Positions 50,847 to 59,937 are shown, counted from the stretch's first letter. The stretch is DNA of 64,000 bases from CAVVNP01 sp963800235 (GCA_963800235.1 CAWDAD010000001.1:62001-126000); one strand, 5' to 3'. The notes: generated by a model not told the origin, from the letters alone. A program made the numbers and translations.

Positions 50847-51956
50847 CTACCGCTGATGGGCGACCCGTCCCGCCAACCAGGTGGTCCGGCACCGGAGGTC
50901 GGCGTCGAGGTCGATCAGGTCGGCCCGTGCGCCGGGAGCCAGCCGACCGCGGTCCCCGAGGCCGAGCAGGTCGGCCGGCGCGGTGCTGGCGGCGTGCACC
51001 GCGTCGGCGAGGTCGATGCCGGAGGCCTGGACGACCAGCCCCACCGCCCGGTCGAGCCCGATCACCGCGCCGGCGAGGGTGCCGTCGGGAAGCCGGGCGG
51101 CGGTGCCGTCGTTCTCGACGCCGATCCCACCGACCCGACGGCCCCGCCAGGCCACGCTGTCGGTGACCAGCAGGACGCGGCCCCGGGGCTTGCACCGGAA
51201 GGCGATGCGCAGCGCCTGGGGGTGGACGTGCACGCCGTCGGCGATCAGCGACACCGCCACCCGGTCGTCGGCCAGGGCGGCTCCCAGCATCCCCGGCTCG
51301 CGGTGGTGCAGGCCCCGCATGCCGTTGAACCCGTGGGTCACCAGTCGGGCCCCGGCGTCGATGCCCGCCTCGGCCTGCTCCCAGGTCGCATCGGTGTGCC
51401 CGAGGCTGACCAGCACGCCCCGTCCGGCGAGCACGGCGACGGCCTCGAGGGCGCCGGGCGCCTCGGGGGCGAGGGTCACGAGGCGGACGACCGGCGGCAG
51501 GTCGGCCAGCCACGCCGCGTCCGGGTCGCGGATCAGCTCGACGGGATGGGCCCCTGGGCGGCCGCCCAGGAAGGGCCCCTCGAGGTGGGCCCCGGCGATG
51601 TGCGGCCGGGGCGGGTCGTCGGGGCCGGTCGGCCGGTCGGCCGCTGCGGCCACCCGATCGAGGCGCGCCCCGTACCGGTCCAGCGGGGCGGTGACCAGCG
51701 TCGGGCACCAGGTGGTCACGCCCTGGGCCAGCAGCAGGTGGTCGAGGCGGTCCCAGTCGGCCCCCCGGGCCGAGGCCACGTCGACGTCGTCGATGCCGTT
51801 CACCTGCACGTCCACCAGCCCGGGGGCCAGCGTGCGGTCCTCGACCACGCCGGAGGTGGGCGACACCGCCGCGATCCGGTCGCCGTCGAGCTCGACGATC
51901 CCGGGCGAGAGCACCCCATCGGGCGTGACGACGTGGCGGGCGGTCAGGACGGTCAC
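50847..51956 (-). CDS. nagA: N-acetylglucosamine-6-phosphate deacetylase
   Basis: 369 residues. Amidohydrolase fold: DVQVNGIDDVDV (HxH-equivalent metal region), AGAHLEGPFLGGRPGAHP, VSLGHTDATWEQAEAGIDAG, LVTHGFNGMRGLHHREPG, SLIADGVHVHP and LVTDSVAWRG with the catalytic Asp. It removes acetate from GlcNAc-6-P, feeding cell-wall or chitin sugars into glycolysis. GTG at 51956; GAGACT lies 7 bases upstream, a weak -10. No nagB nearby. Divergent from the TetR gene. Confidence 0.93.
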   Translation of the reverse strand: MTVLTARHVVTPDGVLSPGIVELDGDRIAAVSPTSGVVEDRTLAPGLVDVQVNGIDDVDVASARGADWDRLDHLLLAQGVTTWCPTLVTAPLDRYGARLDRVAAAADRPTGPDDPPRPHIAGAHLEGPFLGGRPGAHPVELIRDPDAAWLADLPPVVRLVTLAPEAPGALEAVAVLAGRGVLVSLGHTDATWEQAEAGIDAGARLVTHGFNGMRGLHHREPGMLGAALADDRVAVSLIADGVHVHPQALRIAFRCKPRGRVLLVTDSVAWRGRRVGGIGVENDGTAARLPDGTLAGAVIGLDRAVGLVVQASGIDLADAVHAASTAPADLLGLGDRGRLAPGARADLIDLDADLRCRTTWLAGRVAHQR

Positions 51957-52028
51957 GGTCGGGAGTCTCCCCGTTGCGAACCCCGGCGCTCCAGCGAGGC
52001 TTCCGGGTCGCCCGACGGGCCGGCGCTC

Positions 52029-52034
52029 TAACGT
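52029..52034 (+). promoter_or_regulatory. -10 hexamer TAACGT, leaderless TetR gene
   Basis: TAACGT on the plus strand, 6 bases before the GTG at 52041. Confidence 0.45.
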
Positions 52035-52040
52035 GGCCCG

Positions 52041-52655
52041 GTGGCGGTGCCGATGCCAGAGCTCACGACCCGTGAGGCGATCCTCCTCGAGGCCCGTCGG
52101 CTGTTCGCCGAGCGCGGCTTCGACGGCACCTCCCTGAACGACATCGCCGAGGTGGTGGGCATCCGGCGGCCGAGCATCCTGCACCACTTCCCCTCCAAGG
52201 ACGCGCTCTACATCGAGGTGTTCCAGCAGAGCCTGGCCGGCTTCACCGACGAGGTGGAGACGGCGGTGGCCGACGCCGGCCACGAGGGGTGGAACAAGGT
52301 CGACTTCGTCCTCACCGTCGGCTTCCGGTTCTTCAAGGAGAGCCCGGACTTCGTGCGGATCATGCGGCGGGAGGCCCTCGACGGCGGCGACCACCTCGGC
52401 GTCAACCTGGGGGAGCTCATCAAGCCGCAGTTCGACCGCGCCGTCGGCTACTTCCGTCGCGAGATGGAGGCGGGCCGGTTCCGCAAGCACGACCCCGAGC
52501 AGCTCATCCTCACCGGCTACGGGGCCCTCCTCACCTACTTCAGCGACGCCATCTTCCTCGAGGGCCTGCTCGGCCACGACCCGGTCAGCGACGAGGCCCT
52601 CGACGCCCGGCTCGAGCACATCCGCTCGCTGTTCCGGGCCGCCCTCGAGCCCTGA
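52041..52655 (+). CDS. TetR-family transcriptional regulator
   Basis: 204 residues. The N-terminal helix-turn-helix is ILLEARRLFAERGFDGTSLNDIAEVVGIRRPSILHHFPSKDALY, a typical TetR start. C-terminal helical ligand/dimer domain with FRFFKESPDFVRIMRREAL, recalling regulators of fatty-acid or CoA metabolism (inference). The ATP-grasp/CoA-ligase genes start 67 bases downstream on the same strand and nagA diverges, so either could be its target. GTG at 52041; ATG at 52053 is an alternative. Confidence 0.92.
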   Translation: MAVPMPELTTREAILLEARRLFAERGFDGTSLNDIAEVVGIRRPSILHHFPSKDALYIEVFQQSLAGFTDEVETAVADAGHEGWNKVDFVLTVGFRFFKESPDFVRIMRREALDGGDHLGVNLGELIKPQFDRAVGYFRREMEAGRFRKHDPEQLILTGYGALLTYFSDAIFLEGLLGHDPVSDEALDARLEHIRSLFRAALEP

Positions 52656-52708
52656 ACGACGCCTGGCGCCGGTCCGGGAGCGGACCTCTGGCGCGCCGCG
52701 CGCCTGAG

Positions 52709-52714
52709 TAGGGT
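52709..52714 (+). promoter_or_regulatory. -10 hexamer TAGGGT, acyl-CoA synthetase pair
   Basis: TAGGGT on the plus strand, 8 bases before the ATG at 52723. Confidence 0.5.
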
Positions 52715-52722
52715 CTGCCGCC

Positions 52723-53391
52723 ATGTCCGGACCGGCCGAGCCTCGAACCCGGACCCTGTCCGAGGCCGAGTCGGCCGCCCTGGTGGCCCGCCACGGGGTG
52801 CCCGTCGCCCCCTCGGCGCTGGCCGGCGACCCCGACGCGGCGGTCGAGGCCGCCGAGCGGCTCGGCTACCCCGTGGTGGCCAAGCTGTGCGGTCCGAGCA
52901 TCGCCCACAAGACCGAGCGCGGCCTCGTGCGGCTCGGCCTGGCCGACGCCGGGGCGGTGCGGACGGCGGCCGAGGACCTGCTGGCCGCCGCCCGGACCGA
53001 CGACGGCCCGGTCGAGGTCCTCGTCGCGCCCATGGTGCACGGCACCCGCGAGCTGATCGCCGGGCTGGCCACCGACCCGCAGTTCGGTCCGACGGTGGTG
53101 CTCGGCGTCGGCGGCGTGCTGGCCGAGGCGCTGGCGGACGTGTCCATCCGGCTGGTGCCGATCGACCGGGCCGACGCCGACGAGATGATCGACGACCTGC
53201 GGACCCAGGCCCTGCTCGGCGAGTTCCGGGGGGAGCCGTCGGTCGACCGCGACGCGCTGGCGGCCGTGCTGCTCGGGCTGTCGGCGGCGGCCGCGGCCCA
53301 CCCGGAGGTCGTGTCGGTCGACCTGAACCCACTGGTCGTGGTGGACGGCTCGCCGGTGGCGGTCGACGCCCTGGTCGAGGTGACCGGGTGA
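52723..53391 (+). CDS. ADP-forming acyl-CoA synthetase, ATP-grasp (beta) subunit
   Basis: 222 residues of the ATP-grasp_5 domain. Marks: RTLSEAESAALVARHGVPVAPSALA, YPVVAKLCGPSIAHKTERGLVRLGL, EVLVAPMVHGTRELIAGLATDPQFGPTVVLGVGGVLAEALADVSIRLVPI and SVDLNPLVVVDG. This is the nucleotide-binding part of ADP-forming acetyl/acyl-CoA synthetases, which make ATP from acyl-CoA or activate acids. The alpha subunit gene follows after 10 bases, so this is a split enzyme. TetR gene upstream may regulate it. Confidence 0.93.
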   Translation: MSGPAEPRTRTLSEAESAALVARHGVPVAPSALAGDPDAAVEAAERLGYPVVAKLCGPSIAHKTERGLVRLGLADAGAVRTAAEDLLAAARTDDGPVEVLVAPMVHGTRELIAGLATDPQFGPTVVLGVGGVLAEALADVSIRLVPIDRADADEMIDDLRTQALLGEFRGEPSVDRDALAAVLLGLSAAAAAHPEVVSVDLNPLVVVDGSPVAVDALVEVTG

Positions 53392-53401
53392 GGCCGGGGC
53401 G

Positions 53402-54877
53402 ATGAGCCGGATCGACCCGGCCCGGTTCCGGGCCCTGTTCGAGCCGCGGGGGGTGCTGGTCGCCGGCGCGTCGACCCATCCCGGCAAGTTCGGCTTCGTC
53501 AGCCTCCACAACATCCTGGCCAGCGGCTACCGGGGCAAGGTGTTCGCGACCAACCGCGACGGCGCGGAGGTCCTCGGCGTCTCGTCGGTGGCCGATGTGG
53601 CCGACCTGCCCGACGGCGAGATCGACCTGGTCTTCGTGTGCACGCCGGCCGCCGTCGTCCCCCAGCTGCTCCGCGACTGCGCCGCCAAGGGGATCACCGC
53701 CGCCTTCCTGACCTCGGCGGGGTACGGCGAGGCCGGTGAGGAGGGGCGTCGGGCCCAGACGGAGCTGGTCGCCCTCGCCGACGAGCTCGGGATGCTGGTC
53801 GTCGGGCCCAACGGCCAGGGCGTGGTCTCGACCCCGGTCGAGCTGTGCGCCCAGATCGTGGCCCCCTACCCGCCCGCCGGGCGGATCGGCGTGGCCAGCC
53901 AGAGCGGCAACTTCGTGTCGTCGTTCCTGAACTACGCGGTGCAGACCGCCGTGGGCGTGAGCCGGGCGGTCAGCGCCGGGAACTCGGCCCAGGTGACGGT
54001 GGGCGACCTGCTCGACTGGTACGCCGACGACGCCGAGACCGGCGTCGGGCTGGCCTACGTGGAGGGCGTCGAGGACGGCCGGGCGTTCTACGAGCTGGCC
54101 CGGTCGGTCGCCGAGCGCAAGCCGCTGGTGCTGGTGAAGGGCGGCGCCACCGCGGGCGGCCAGCGGGCCGCCGCCAGCCACACCGGGTCGCTCGCCACCG
54201 ACGACCGGGTGTTCGACGGCATGTGCCGCCAGGCAGGCGTGACCCGCGCCGCCACCGTCGAGGAGGCCTTCGAGGCCGCCGCCACCTTCGCCACCCAGCC
54301 GCTGCCGGCCGGGCCCCGCACCGTGGTGGTCACCACCGTCGGCGGCTGGGGGGTCGTGACCGCGGACGCCATCGCCCGTTCGACCCTGGAGCTGGTCGCC
54401 CTGCCCGCTGACCTGCAGGCCGCCATCGACCGGAAGCTGCCGCCCCGGTGGAGCCGCAACAACCCCGTCGACATGGCCGGCGGCGAGACGCGCGACACCA
54501 TCCCCGAGGTGCTCGAGCTGATCGCGGGGCACCCCGATGTCGACGCCGTCGTCTACCTGGGCATCGGGATCCAGTCGAACCAGGCGCGCCTGCTGCGCGA
54601 GGGGCCCTTCTACCCCGACCACGGGCTCGAGCGGATCGTCGGTTACCACGAGCGGCAGGACGCCCGCTTCGCCCAGGCGGCGGCGGACATCTCGGCCGCC
54701 ACCGGCAAGCCGATCCTGACCGCCACCGAGCTGGCGGTGGCCGATCCCGCCAACCCGGGCCCGGCGACGGTCCGGGCCAGCGGACGGCTCTGCTACCCGT
54801 CGGCCGAGCGGGCGGTGACCGCCCTCGACCACGTGTGGCGCTACCGCCGTCACCGGCTGCGGCGAGGCCTGGGCTGA
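53402..54877 (+). CDS. ADP-forming acyl-CoA synthetase, CoA-binding (alpha) subunit
   Basis: 491 residues. CoA-binding domain (FEPRGVLVAGASTHPGKFGFVSLHNIL), then succinyl-CoA ligase-like domains (LVVGPNGQGVVSTPVEL, RIGVASQSGNFVSSF) and the phospho-histidine loop AASHTGSLATDDRVF. A third domain with TTVGGWGVVTADAI and WSRNNPVDMAGGE completes the alpha-type architecture. With the beta subunit gene 10 bases upstream it forms a two-subunit enzyme. Substrate acid unknown. ATG at 53402. Confidence 0.93.
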   Translation: MSRIDPARFRALFEPRGVLVAGASTHPGKFGFVSLHNILASGYRGKVFATNRDGAEVLGVSSVADVADLPDGEIDLVFVCTPAAVVPQLLRDCAAKGITAAFLTSAGYGEAGEEGRRAQTELVALADELGMLVVGPNGQGVVSTPVELCAQIVAPYPPAGRIGVASQSGNFVSSFLNYAVQTAVGVSRAVSAGNSAQVTVGDLLDWYADDAETGVGLAYVEGVEDGRAFYELARSVAERKPLVLVKGGATAGGQRAAASHTGSLATDDRVFDGMCRQAGVTRAATVEEAFEAAATFATQPLPAGPRTVVVTTVGGWGVVTADAIARSTLELVALPADLQAAIDRKLPPRWSRNNPVDMAGGETRDTIPEVLELIAGHPDVDAVVYLGIGIQSNQARLLREGPFYPDHGLERIVGYHERQDARFAQAAADISAATGKPILTATELAVADPANPGPATVRASGRLCYPSAERAVTALDHVWRYRRHRLRRGLG

Positions 54878-54920
54878 TGGGCCCGGGCGGACCACCGGTC
54901 CGGCCGGCGGCGGCCCGCTG

Positions 54921-56417
54921 ATGGCGGACGGGCCGACCCCGCCCCGGCGATCGATCGCCACCCCGGAGCACCGGGAGGCGGCCCGTCGGCGGCTGCGGCG
55001 ACGGCGGGAGGTCCGCGGCCTGCTGGTCGCCCTGGTGGTGCTGCTCGTGGTCGGCGTGGTCGGGGCGTACCGCGCCGGGCGCGACGCCCCGTCGTCGTCG
55101 GCCTCACCGCTCCCGGTCGTGCCGGCCACCCCGGTGCTGTCCCTGCGCCGCATCGGTCCGCTGCTCTCGACCCGCCTGGCCGACGCTCGGCTCCGCCCGG
55201 CGCTGGACCAGTTCGTGGCGTCCGCGCCGGCGGCGACCTGCCTCAGCGTGCAGGTCGGCCACCGGGACGTCTACGCCCACAACCCGCAGCTGGCGGTCGG
55301 CCCCGCCTCGACCCAGAAGCTGATCACCGCCAGCGTGCTGCTCGACCAGCTCGGCCTCGACGCCACCCTGCGCACGCGCCTGGTCGCCCAGGCCGCGCCC
55401 GGTCCCGACGGCGTCGTGGCGGGGGACGTGTGGTTCGTGGGCGCCGGCGATCCGCTGCTGTCGACCCAGGCCTACGCCGACCACTTCTACGACCAGCCGC
55501 AGGTCCGCACCTCGCTCGAGGCCCTGGCCGACGCCCTGGTCGCCAAGGGGGTCAAGCAGATCGACGGGCGGCTCCTCGGCGACGAGTCGAAGCTCGACGC
55601 GCTGCGGACCGTCCCGTCCTGGTCCCCCCGCTTCACCCAGCAGAACCAGCTGGGGCCGCTCTCGGCCCTGACCGTCAACGACAACGTGGTCGACTGGCCC
55701 ACCAAGCAGGTTCCGCTCACCCCCGACGGCGTGGGCGTCCCCGACCCGCCGACCAACGCGGCGAACGTGCTCGCCGACCTCCTCCGCCAGCGGGGGGTCC
55801 AGATCGGGGGCACCGGCGCCGGCACCGCCCCGGCCGGCGCCGTGGAGCTGGCCGGCATCGACTCGCCCCCCATGAAGGACCTGGTCCTCGAGATGCTCCG
55901 CGAGAGCGACAACCAGTCGGCCGAGACCCTGGTGAAGGTGCTCGGCCTGCAGAAGGGCGGCGCCGGCAGCACCGCCGCCGGGGTGGCGGTGATCAAGGCG
56001 GTGGCGCCGAAGATCGGGCTGTCGACCGACGGCCTGGCCCCGGTCGACGGCTCGGGCCTGGACGACACCAACCGCGAGACCTGCCCGATCCTGGTCGACA
56101 CCCTCACCGAGACCCCCGAGTCCGGCGTGCTCCGGTTGCTGCTGGCGACCGCCGGGCAGACCGGCACCCTGACCACCCGGTTCCGAGGCACGCCCTTCGC
56201 CGGTCGGCTGCGGGCCAAGACCGGCTCGCTCAACGACGTCAGCGCGCTGGCGGGGGTCCTGCCGACCACCGGTGGGGCCGACGTCTCCTTCGCCTTCGTC
56301 GAGAACGGTCCGAGCGCCAGCACGGCTCTCCAGGACCAGCTGCTGCAGGTGCTCGACACCTACCCGGCCGCAGGGGTGCCGAGCGCCGCGCAGCTCGGCC
56401 CCCAGCCGATCGGCTGA
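54921..56417 (+). CDS. dacB: D-alanyl-D-alanine carboxypeptidase/endopeptidase (PBP4)
   Basis: 498 residues. N-terminal anchor RRREVRGLLVALVVLLVVGVVGAY suggests membrane attachment. The S13 penicillin-binding motifs are complete: SxxK as PASTQKLITA, SxN as ESDNQSAETL and KTG as RAKTGSLNDV. The family trims peptidoglycan stem peptides and cross-links. The stop overlaps the LON-domain start (TGATG), the first of a chain of overlapping genes. Confidence 0.95.
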   Translation: MADGPTPPRRSIATPEHREAARRRLRRRREVRGLLVALVVLLVVGVVGAYRAGRDAPSSSASPLPVVPATPVLSLRRIGPLLSTRLADARLRPALDQFVASAPAATCLSVQVGHRDVYAHNPQLAVGPASTQKLITASVLLDQLGLDATLRTRLVAQAAPGPDGVVAGDVWFVGAGDPLLSTQAYADHFYDQPQVRTSLEALADALVAKGVKQIDGRLLGDESKLDALRTVPSWSPRFTQQNQLGPLSALTVNDNVVDWPTKQVPLTPDGVGVPDPPTNAANVLADLLRQRGVQIGGTGAGTAPAGAVELAGIDSPPMKDLVLEMLRESDNQSAETLVKVLGLQKGGAGSTAAGVAVIKAVAPKIGLSTDGLAPVDGSGLDDTNRETCPILVDTLTETPESGVLRLLLATAGQTGTLTTRFRGTPFAGRLRAKTGSLNDVSALAGVLPTTGGADVSFAFVENGPSASTALQDQLLQVLDTYPAAGVPSAAQLGPQPIG

Positions 56418-57037
56418 TGCCCGAGCTGCCCATGTTCCCGCTGGGGACCGTCCTGTTCCCGACCCTCGTGCTGCCCCTCCACGTGTTCGAGCCGCGGTAC
56501 CGGGCGCTGGTGGAGCGCTGCCTCGACCAGCCGGAGCCCGAGTTCGGCGTCGTCCTCATCGAGCGGGGGAGCGAGGTGGGCGGCGACGACGTGCGGTCCT
56601 CGGTGGGCACGGTCGCCCGCATCCTCGAGTCGCAGCGCTTCGACGACGGGCGGTGGGCCCTGGCGACGGTCGGGGTGCGGCGGCTGCGGGTCCTCGCCTG
56701 GCTCGAGGACGACCCGTACCCGCGGGCCGAGGTCGAGGACTGGTCGGAGGACGAGCCCGTGGTGCCGCTCGACTCGCCGTACGCCGCGGTGGGACGCCTG
56801 CTCCGGCGGTCGCTGGCGCTGGCGGCCGAGCTGGGCGACGCCGCCGCCCGGGCGACCGTCGAGCTGTCCGACGACCCCGTGGTCGGCTCGTACCAGGCGG
56901 CGGCCCTGGCGCCGCTCGGCACCTTCGACCAGCAGCGGCTGCTCGCCGAGCCCGGAGCCGTCGAGCGCCTGGCCCGGCTGGCCGACCTGCTCGAGGAGGA
57001 GGTCGGCGTCCTCGAGCAGCGGCTGGCCCAGGGCTGA
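56417..57037 (+). CDS. LON substrate-binding-domain protein
   Basis: 206 residues: LPMFPLGTVLFPTLVLPLHVFEPRYRALVERCL is the signature of the Lon N-terminal (LAN/PUA-like) domain, without the protease part. Such stand-alone proteins occur widely in bacteria with unknown role. ATG overlaps the dacB stop. A helical C-terminus (LARLADLLEEEVGVLEQRLAQG) ends it. Confidence 0.92.
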   Translation: MPELPMFPLGTVLFPTLVLPLHVFEPRYRALVERCLDQPEPEFGVVLIERGSEVGGDDVRSSVGTVARILESQRFDDGRWALATVGVRRLRVLAWLEDDPYPRAEVEDWSEDEPVVPLDSPYAAVGRLLRRSLALAAELGDAAARATVELSDDPVVGSYQAAALAPLGTFDQQRLLAEPGAVERLARLADLLEEEVGVLEQRLAQG

Positions 57038-57106
57038 GCCAGGATTTGTGGAACGGCGCCTGGTCCGCTGGCCTACGGTGCAGCACTCGACCCGTGAGAG
57101 GTGGCC

Positions 57107-57514
57107 GTGGCCGACCCGCAACCGACGCCGACCGTGACGCCCGACGTCCCGGGCACGCCCGATCCCGCCCTGACCGGCACCGCCCGGCGCCGCGACGACA
57201 AGTCGATGAGCGAGCACGGCCAGGAGCTGTTCGCCCTGGTCAAGGCCTACGCCAAGCAGGAGACGGTCGATCCGCTCAAGTCGATCGGGCGCTTCGTCGG
57301 ACTGGGCCTGGGCGCGGCCCTCCTCGGCGGCCTGGGCATCGTGCTGGTGGTGGTGGGGGTGCTGCGGGTGCTGCAGACCGAGACCGACGTCCACCTCACC
57401 GGCAGCCTGACCTGGGTCCCCTACGCCGTCGGGCTGGTGGTGTGCGCCCTGCTCATCGCCCTCGCCCTGCGGGCCATCAAGGGCCCGTCCGACTCCGAGA
57501 AGGGAGCAAGCTGA
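57107..57514 (+). CDS. Phage-holin-superfamily membrane protein
   Basis: About 135 residues. After a Pro-rich start comes ELFALVKAYAKQETVDPLKSIGRFVGLGLGAALLGGLGIVLVVVGVLRVL and a second span VPYAVGLVVCALLIALALRAI: the holin-superfamily (DUF1469) layout of two membrane spans behind an amphipathic helix. Chromosomal, not in a prophage. The GTG at 57107 is chosen because GAGAGG is six bases upstream; 57101 is an alternative. The stop overlaps the next start. Confidence 0.85.
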   Translation: MADPQPTPTVTPDVPGTPDPALTGTARRRDDKSMSEHGQELFALVKAYAKQETVDPLKSIGRFVGLGLGAALLGGLGIVLVVVGVLRVLQTETDVHLTGSLTWVPYAVGLVVCALLIALALRAIKGPSDSEKGAS

Positions 57515-57750
57515 TGCCCGGGAGCTCGTCCGCCGCGGCCGTCCCCAGCGGCCGGCCCGTCACCCGCGACGACATCGAGGCCAAGTTCCGCAGCCTCGGC
57601 TCCGACGTCGACGACGCCGCCGACTCGGCCAAGGGCACCCTCGTCGTGGTGGGCGCCGCGGTGGCGGTGGCGGTGGTGCTCGGCGCCTTCCTCCTCGGCA
57701 AGAAGCGGGGCCGCAAGAAGACCGCCTTCATCGAGATCCGGCGGGTCTGA
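57514..57750 (+). CDS. Small single-span membrane protein
   Basis: 78 residues. VTRDDIEAKFRSLGSDVDDAADSAKG helix, then one span GTLVVVGAAVAVAVVLGAFLLG with a very basic cytosolic flank KKRGRKK. Starts at the overlap TGATG with the preceding gene and ends at another TGATG with the next. Likely a companion of the holin-type protein (context only). Family unknown to me. Confidence 0.85.
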   Translation: MPGSSSAAAVPSGRPVTRDDIEAKFRSLGSDVDDAADSAKGTLVVVGAAVAVAVVLGAFLLGKKRGRKKTAFIEIRRV

Positions 57751-57989
57751 TGCCCTTCGACGCCATCAACCGGCTCCGTCGGGCCGGGTTCCGCAAGGGC
57801 CTCTCGGGCAGCCGTGGCTGGCTGGCGGTGGGCATCGTCGCGTGGGGCATCAACAAGATGCGGGAGAGCAACGACCCGGTGCTGGTCGCCCGGGAGGAGC
57901 TGAGGCCGGGGCAGCGGCTGATCATCTCGCACGGCACCCGCACCATCGACGTCGAGGAGCGTGCGGAGGGTCAGCAGCCGCGGCGATGA
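57750..57989 (+). CDS. Small protein with one hydrophobic segment
   Basis: 79 residues. A weakly hydrophobic stretch GWLAVGIVAWGINKM follows a basic start; the end ELRPGQRLIISHGTRTIDVEE looks like strands. Overlaps the genes on both sides (TGATG upstream, ATGA with trmI downstream), so it is translated with them. Unknown family. Confidence 0.82.
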   Translation: MPFDAINRLRRAGFRKGLSGSRGWLAVGIVAWGINKMRESNDPVLVAREELRPGQRLIISHGTRTIDVEERAEGQQPRR

Positions 57990-58750
57990 CCCTCCAGTAC
58001 GGCGACCGGGTCCTCCTGGTCGACTCGAAGAAGCGCCGCTACCTGGTCACGCTGGCCGAGGGCGGCGAGTTCCACTCCCACTCCGGCTACGTCGCCCACG
58101 CCGACATCGTCGGCCAGGACGACGGCACGGTGGTCCGAACGACCCGCAACGCCGCCTACCGGGTGCTGCGCCCGACCCTGTCGGACTTCGTGCTGACGAT
58201 GCCCCGGGGGGCGCAGGTCATCTACCCGAAGGACCTCGGCCCGCTGCTGCTCCTGGCCGACGTGTACCCCGGGGCGCGGATCCTGGAGTCCGGCGTCGGC
58301 TCGGGGGCGCTCTCGATGACCATGCTGCGCGCCGGGGCCGTCATCACCGGGTACGAGCTGCGCGCCGACTTCGCCCACCGGGCCCAGCGCAACGTCGAGA
58401 CCTTCCTCGGCCCCGAGGCCCTCGACCGCTACGACGTGCACGAGCGCGACATCTACGACGGCATCGACGGCGCGGGCTTCGACCGGATCGTGCTCGACCT
58501 CCCCGAGCCGTGGCGGGTGGTGCCCCACGCCGAGGCGGCACTCCGGCCGGGCGGTCTGCTCGTCGCCTACACACCGAGCATCATGCAGGCGGTGCAGGTC
58601 CGCGAGGCGATCTCCGACAGCCGGTTCGACCTGGCCGAGACGCTCGAGGTGCTGAACCGCTCCTGGTACATCGAGGGCCAGGCGGTGCGACCGGACCACC
58701 GCATGGTCGCCCACACCGGGTTCCTGACCCAGGCCCGCCTGATCGGGTGA
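57986..58750 (+). CDS. trmI: tRNA (adenine-58-N1)-methyltransferase
   Basis: 254 residues. An N-terminal beta-domain (LQYGDRVLLVDSKKRRYLVTL...HSGYVAHADIVG) is followed by the SAM fold with motif I ESGVGSGALSMTMLRAG and the catalytic region DLPEPWRVVPHAE. It methylates A58 in the T-loop of tRNA as a tetramer, stabilising tRNA. In mycobacteria trmI lies close to the proteasome ATPase gene, as it does here. The start overlaps the previous stop. Confidence 0.95.
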   Translation: MTLQYGDRVLLVDSKKRRYLVTLAEGGEFHSHSGYVAHADIVGQDDGTVVRTTRNAAYRVLRPTLSDFVLTMPRGAQVIYPKDLGPLLLLADVYPGARILESGVGSGALSMTMLRAGAVITGYELRADFAHRAQRNVETFLGPEALDRYDVHERDIYDGIDGAGFDRIVLDLPEPWRVVPHAEAALRPGGLLVAYTPSIMQAVQVREAISDSRFDLAETLEVLNRSWYIEGQAVRPDHRMVAHTGFLTQARLIG

Positions 58751-58751
58751 C

Positions 58752-59924
58752 GTGGACGGCAACGTGCTCGATCTGGTGATCGTGGCCGCCGCGGTCGGTG
58801 CGGCGGTGGCCGGCTACCGGCTGGGGTTCGTCGCCCGGGCGTTCTCGTGGGTCGGGCTGGCGATCGGCCTGGTCCTCGCCGCCCGGCTCGTACCGGACGT
58901 GGTGTCGCACCTGCACTCCGGCGGGGCGTCGAGGACGTACCTCTTCATCGCCATCGGCCTGCTCGCCGGCTTCGGCTTCCTCGGCCAGGCCGTCGGTCTG
59001 GCCGTCGGCGCCCGGGTGCACCGCACCCTGCCCGGCGGCCCGCTCCGCAAGGCCGACGCGGTGGTGGGCGGTGCCGTCGGGATCCTCGGCGTGCTGGTGC
59101 TGGTCTGGCTGGTCAGCCCGGCCATGGCCGACGTGCCGGGATGGCCGGCCGAGGCGGCGCGCACGTCGCGGATCACCCAGGCCGTCCAGGACGTGTTCCC
59201 GGGGGCTCCCGACTCGACCCAGGCCCTCCGCCGGGTCGTCGGGTCCAACTACCCCCAGGTGCTCGGCTCGCTGCAGGAGGCGCCGAGCCTGGGCTCGCCG
59301 CCGGCCAGCTCCGGCCTCGACCAGGCGACCCAGGACCGGGTGGCCCGCTCGACGGTGAAGGTCGTGGGGCAGGCCTGCGACAACATCCAGGAGGGCAGCG
59401 GCTTCGTCGTGGGCCCGGACCTGGTCGTCACCAACGCCCACGTCGTCGCGGGGGAGCGCAGCACCGAGGTGCAGCGCTACGACGACGGGCACCGCCTCCC
59501 GGCGACGGTGGTGGCCTTCGATCCCGACCGCGACCTGGCCATCCTCTCGGTGCCCGGTCTCGGTCGACCGGCCCTGCCCCTGGCCGACCCGAGCGTCGAC
59601 CAGGTGGGGGCGGTGTTCGGGCACCCCGACGGCGGCCCGCTGCGGGTCGCCCCCTTCCAGGTCGCCCAGCAGGTCGACGCCACCGGCACCGACATCTACG
59701 ACCGGACCCGCACCCAGCGCCAGGTGCTGTTCCTGTCCGCCGACCTGCACCCCGGCGACTCCGGGGGCGCGCTCGTCACCCCCGACGGCAAGGTCGTGGG
59801 CGTGGCCTTCGCCATCGCCCCCGACCGCTCAGGGGTCGCCTACGCGCTGCACCCCTCCGAGCTGCGGCCGCTGCTCGATCGGGTCGGCCGCAGCCCGGCC
59901 GGCACCGGGAGCTGCCTGGCCTGA
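58752..59924 (+). CDS. MarP-like membrane serine protease (CvpA + trypsin-like domain)
   Basis: 390 residues. Four N-terminal hydrophobic spans (CvpA/MarP type: LDLVIVAAAVGAAVAGYRLGFVARAFSWVGLAIGLVLAARLVP and two more). The periplasmic trypsin-like domain has the triad His in TNAHVVAG, Asp in FDPDRDLAIL and Ser in HPGDSGGAL. Two Cys (QACDN and GSCLA) may form the disulfide known from MarP. M. tuberculosis MarP controls cell-wall homeostasis in acid. Located just after trmI with its GTG 2 bases after the trmI stop. Confidence 0.93.
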   Translation: MDGNVLDLVIVAAAVGAAVAGYRLGFVARAFSWVGLAIGLVLAARLVPDVVSHLHSGGASRTYLFIAIGLLAGFGFLGQAVGLAVGARVHRTLPGGPLRKADAVVGGAVGILGVLVLVWLVSPAMADVPGWPAEAARTSRITQAVQDVFPGAPDSTQALRRVVGSNYPQVLGSLQEAPSLGSPPASSGLDQATQDRVARSTVKVVGQACDNIQEGSGFVVGPDLVVTNAHVVAGERSTEVQRYDDGHRLPATVVAFDPDRDLAILSVPGLGRPALPLADPSVDQVGAVFGHPDGGPLRVAPFQVAQQVDATGTDIYDRTRTQRQVLFLSADLHPGDSGGALVTPDGKVVGVAFAIAPDRSGVAYALHPSELRPLLDRVGRSPAGTGSCLA

Positions 59925-59937
59925 GGTGGCCAGGTGG

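Noticed and set aside
57107..57514. Prophage or lysis module suggested by the holin-type protein
   Set aside because: No phage genes nearby; neighbours are envelope and tRNA-modification genes in overlapping frames.
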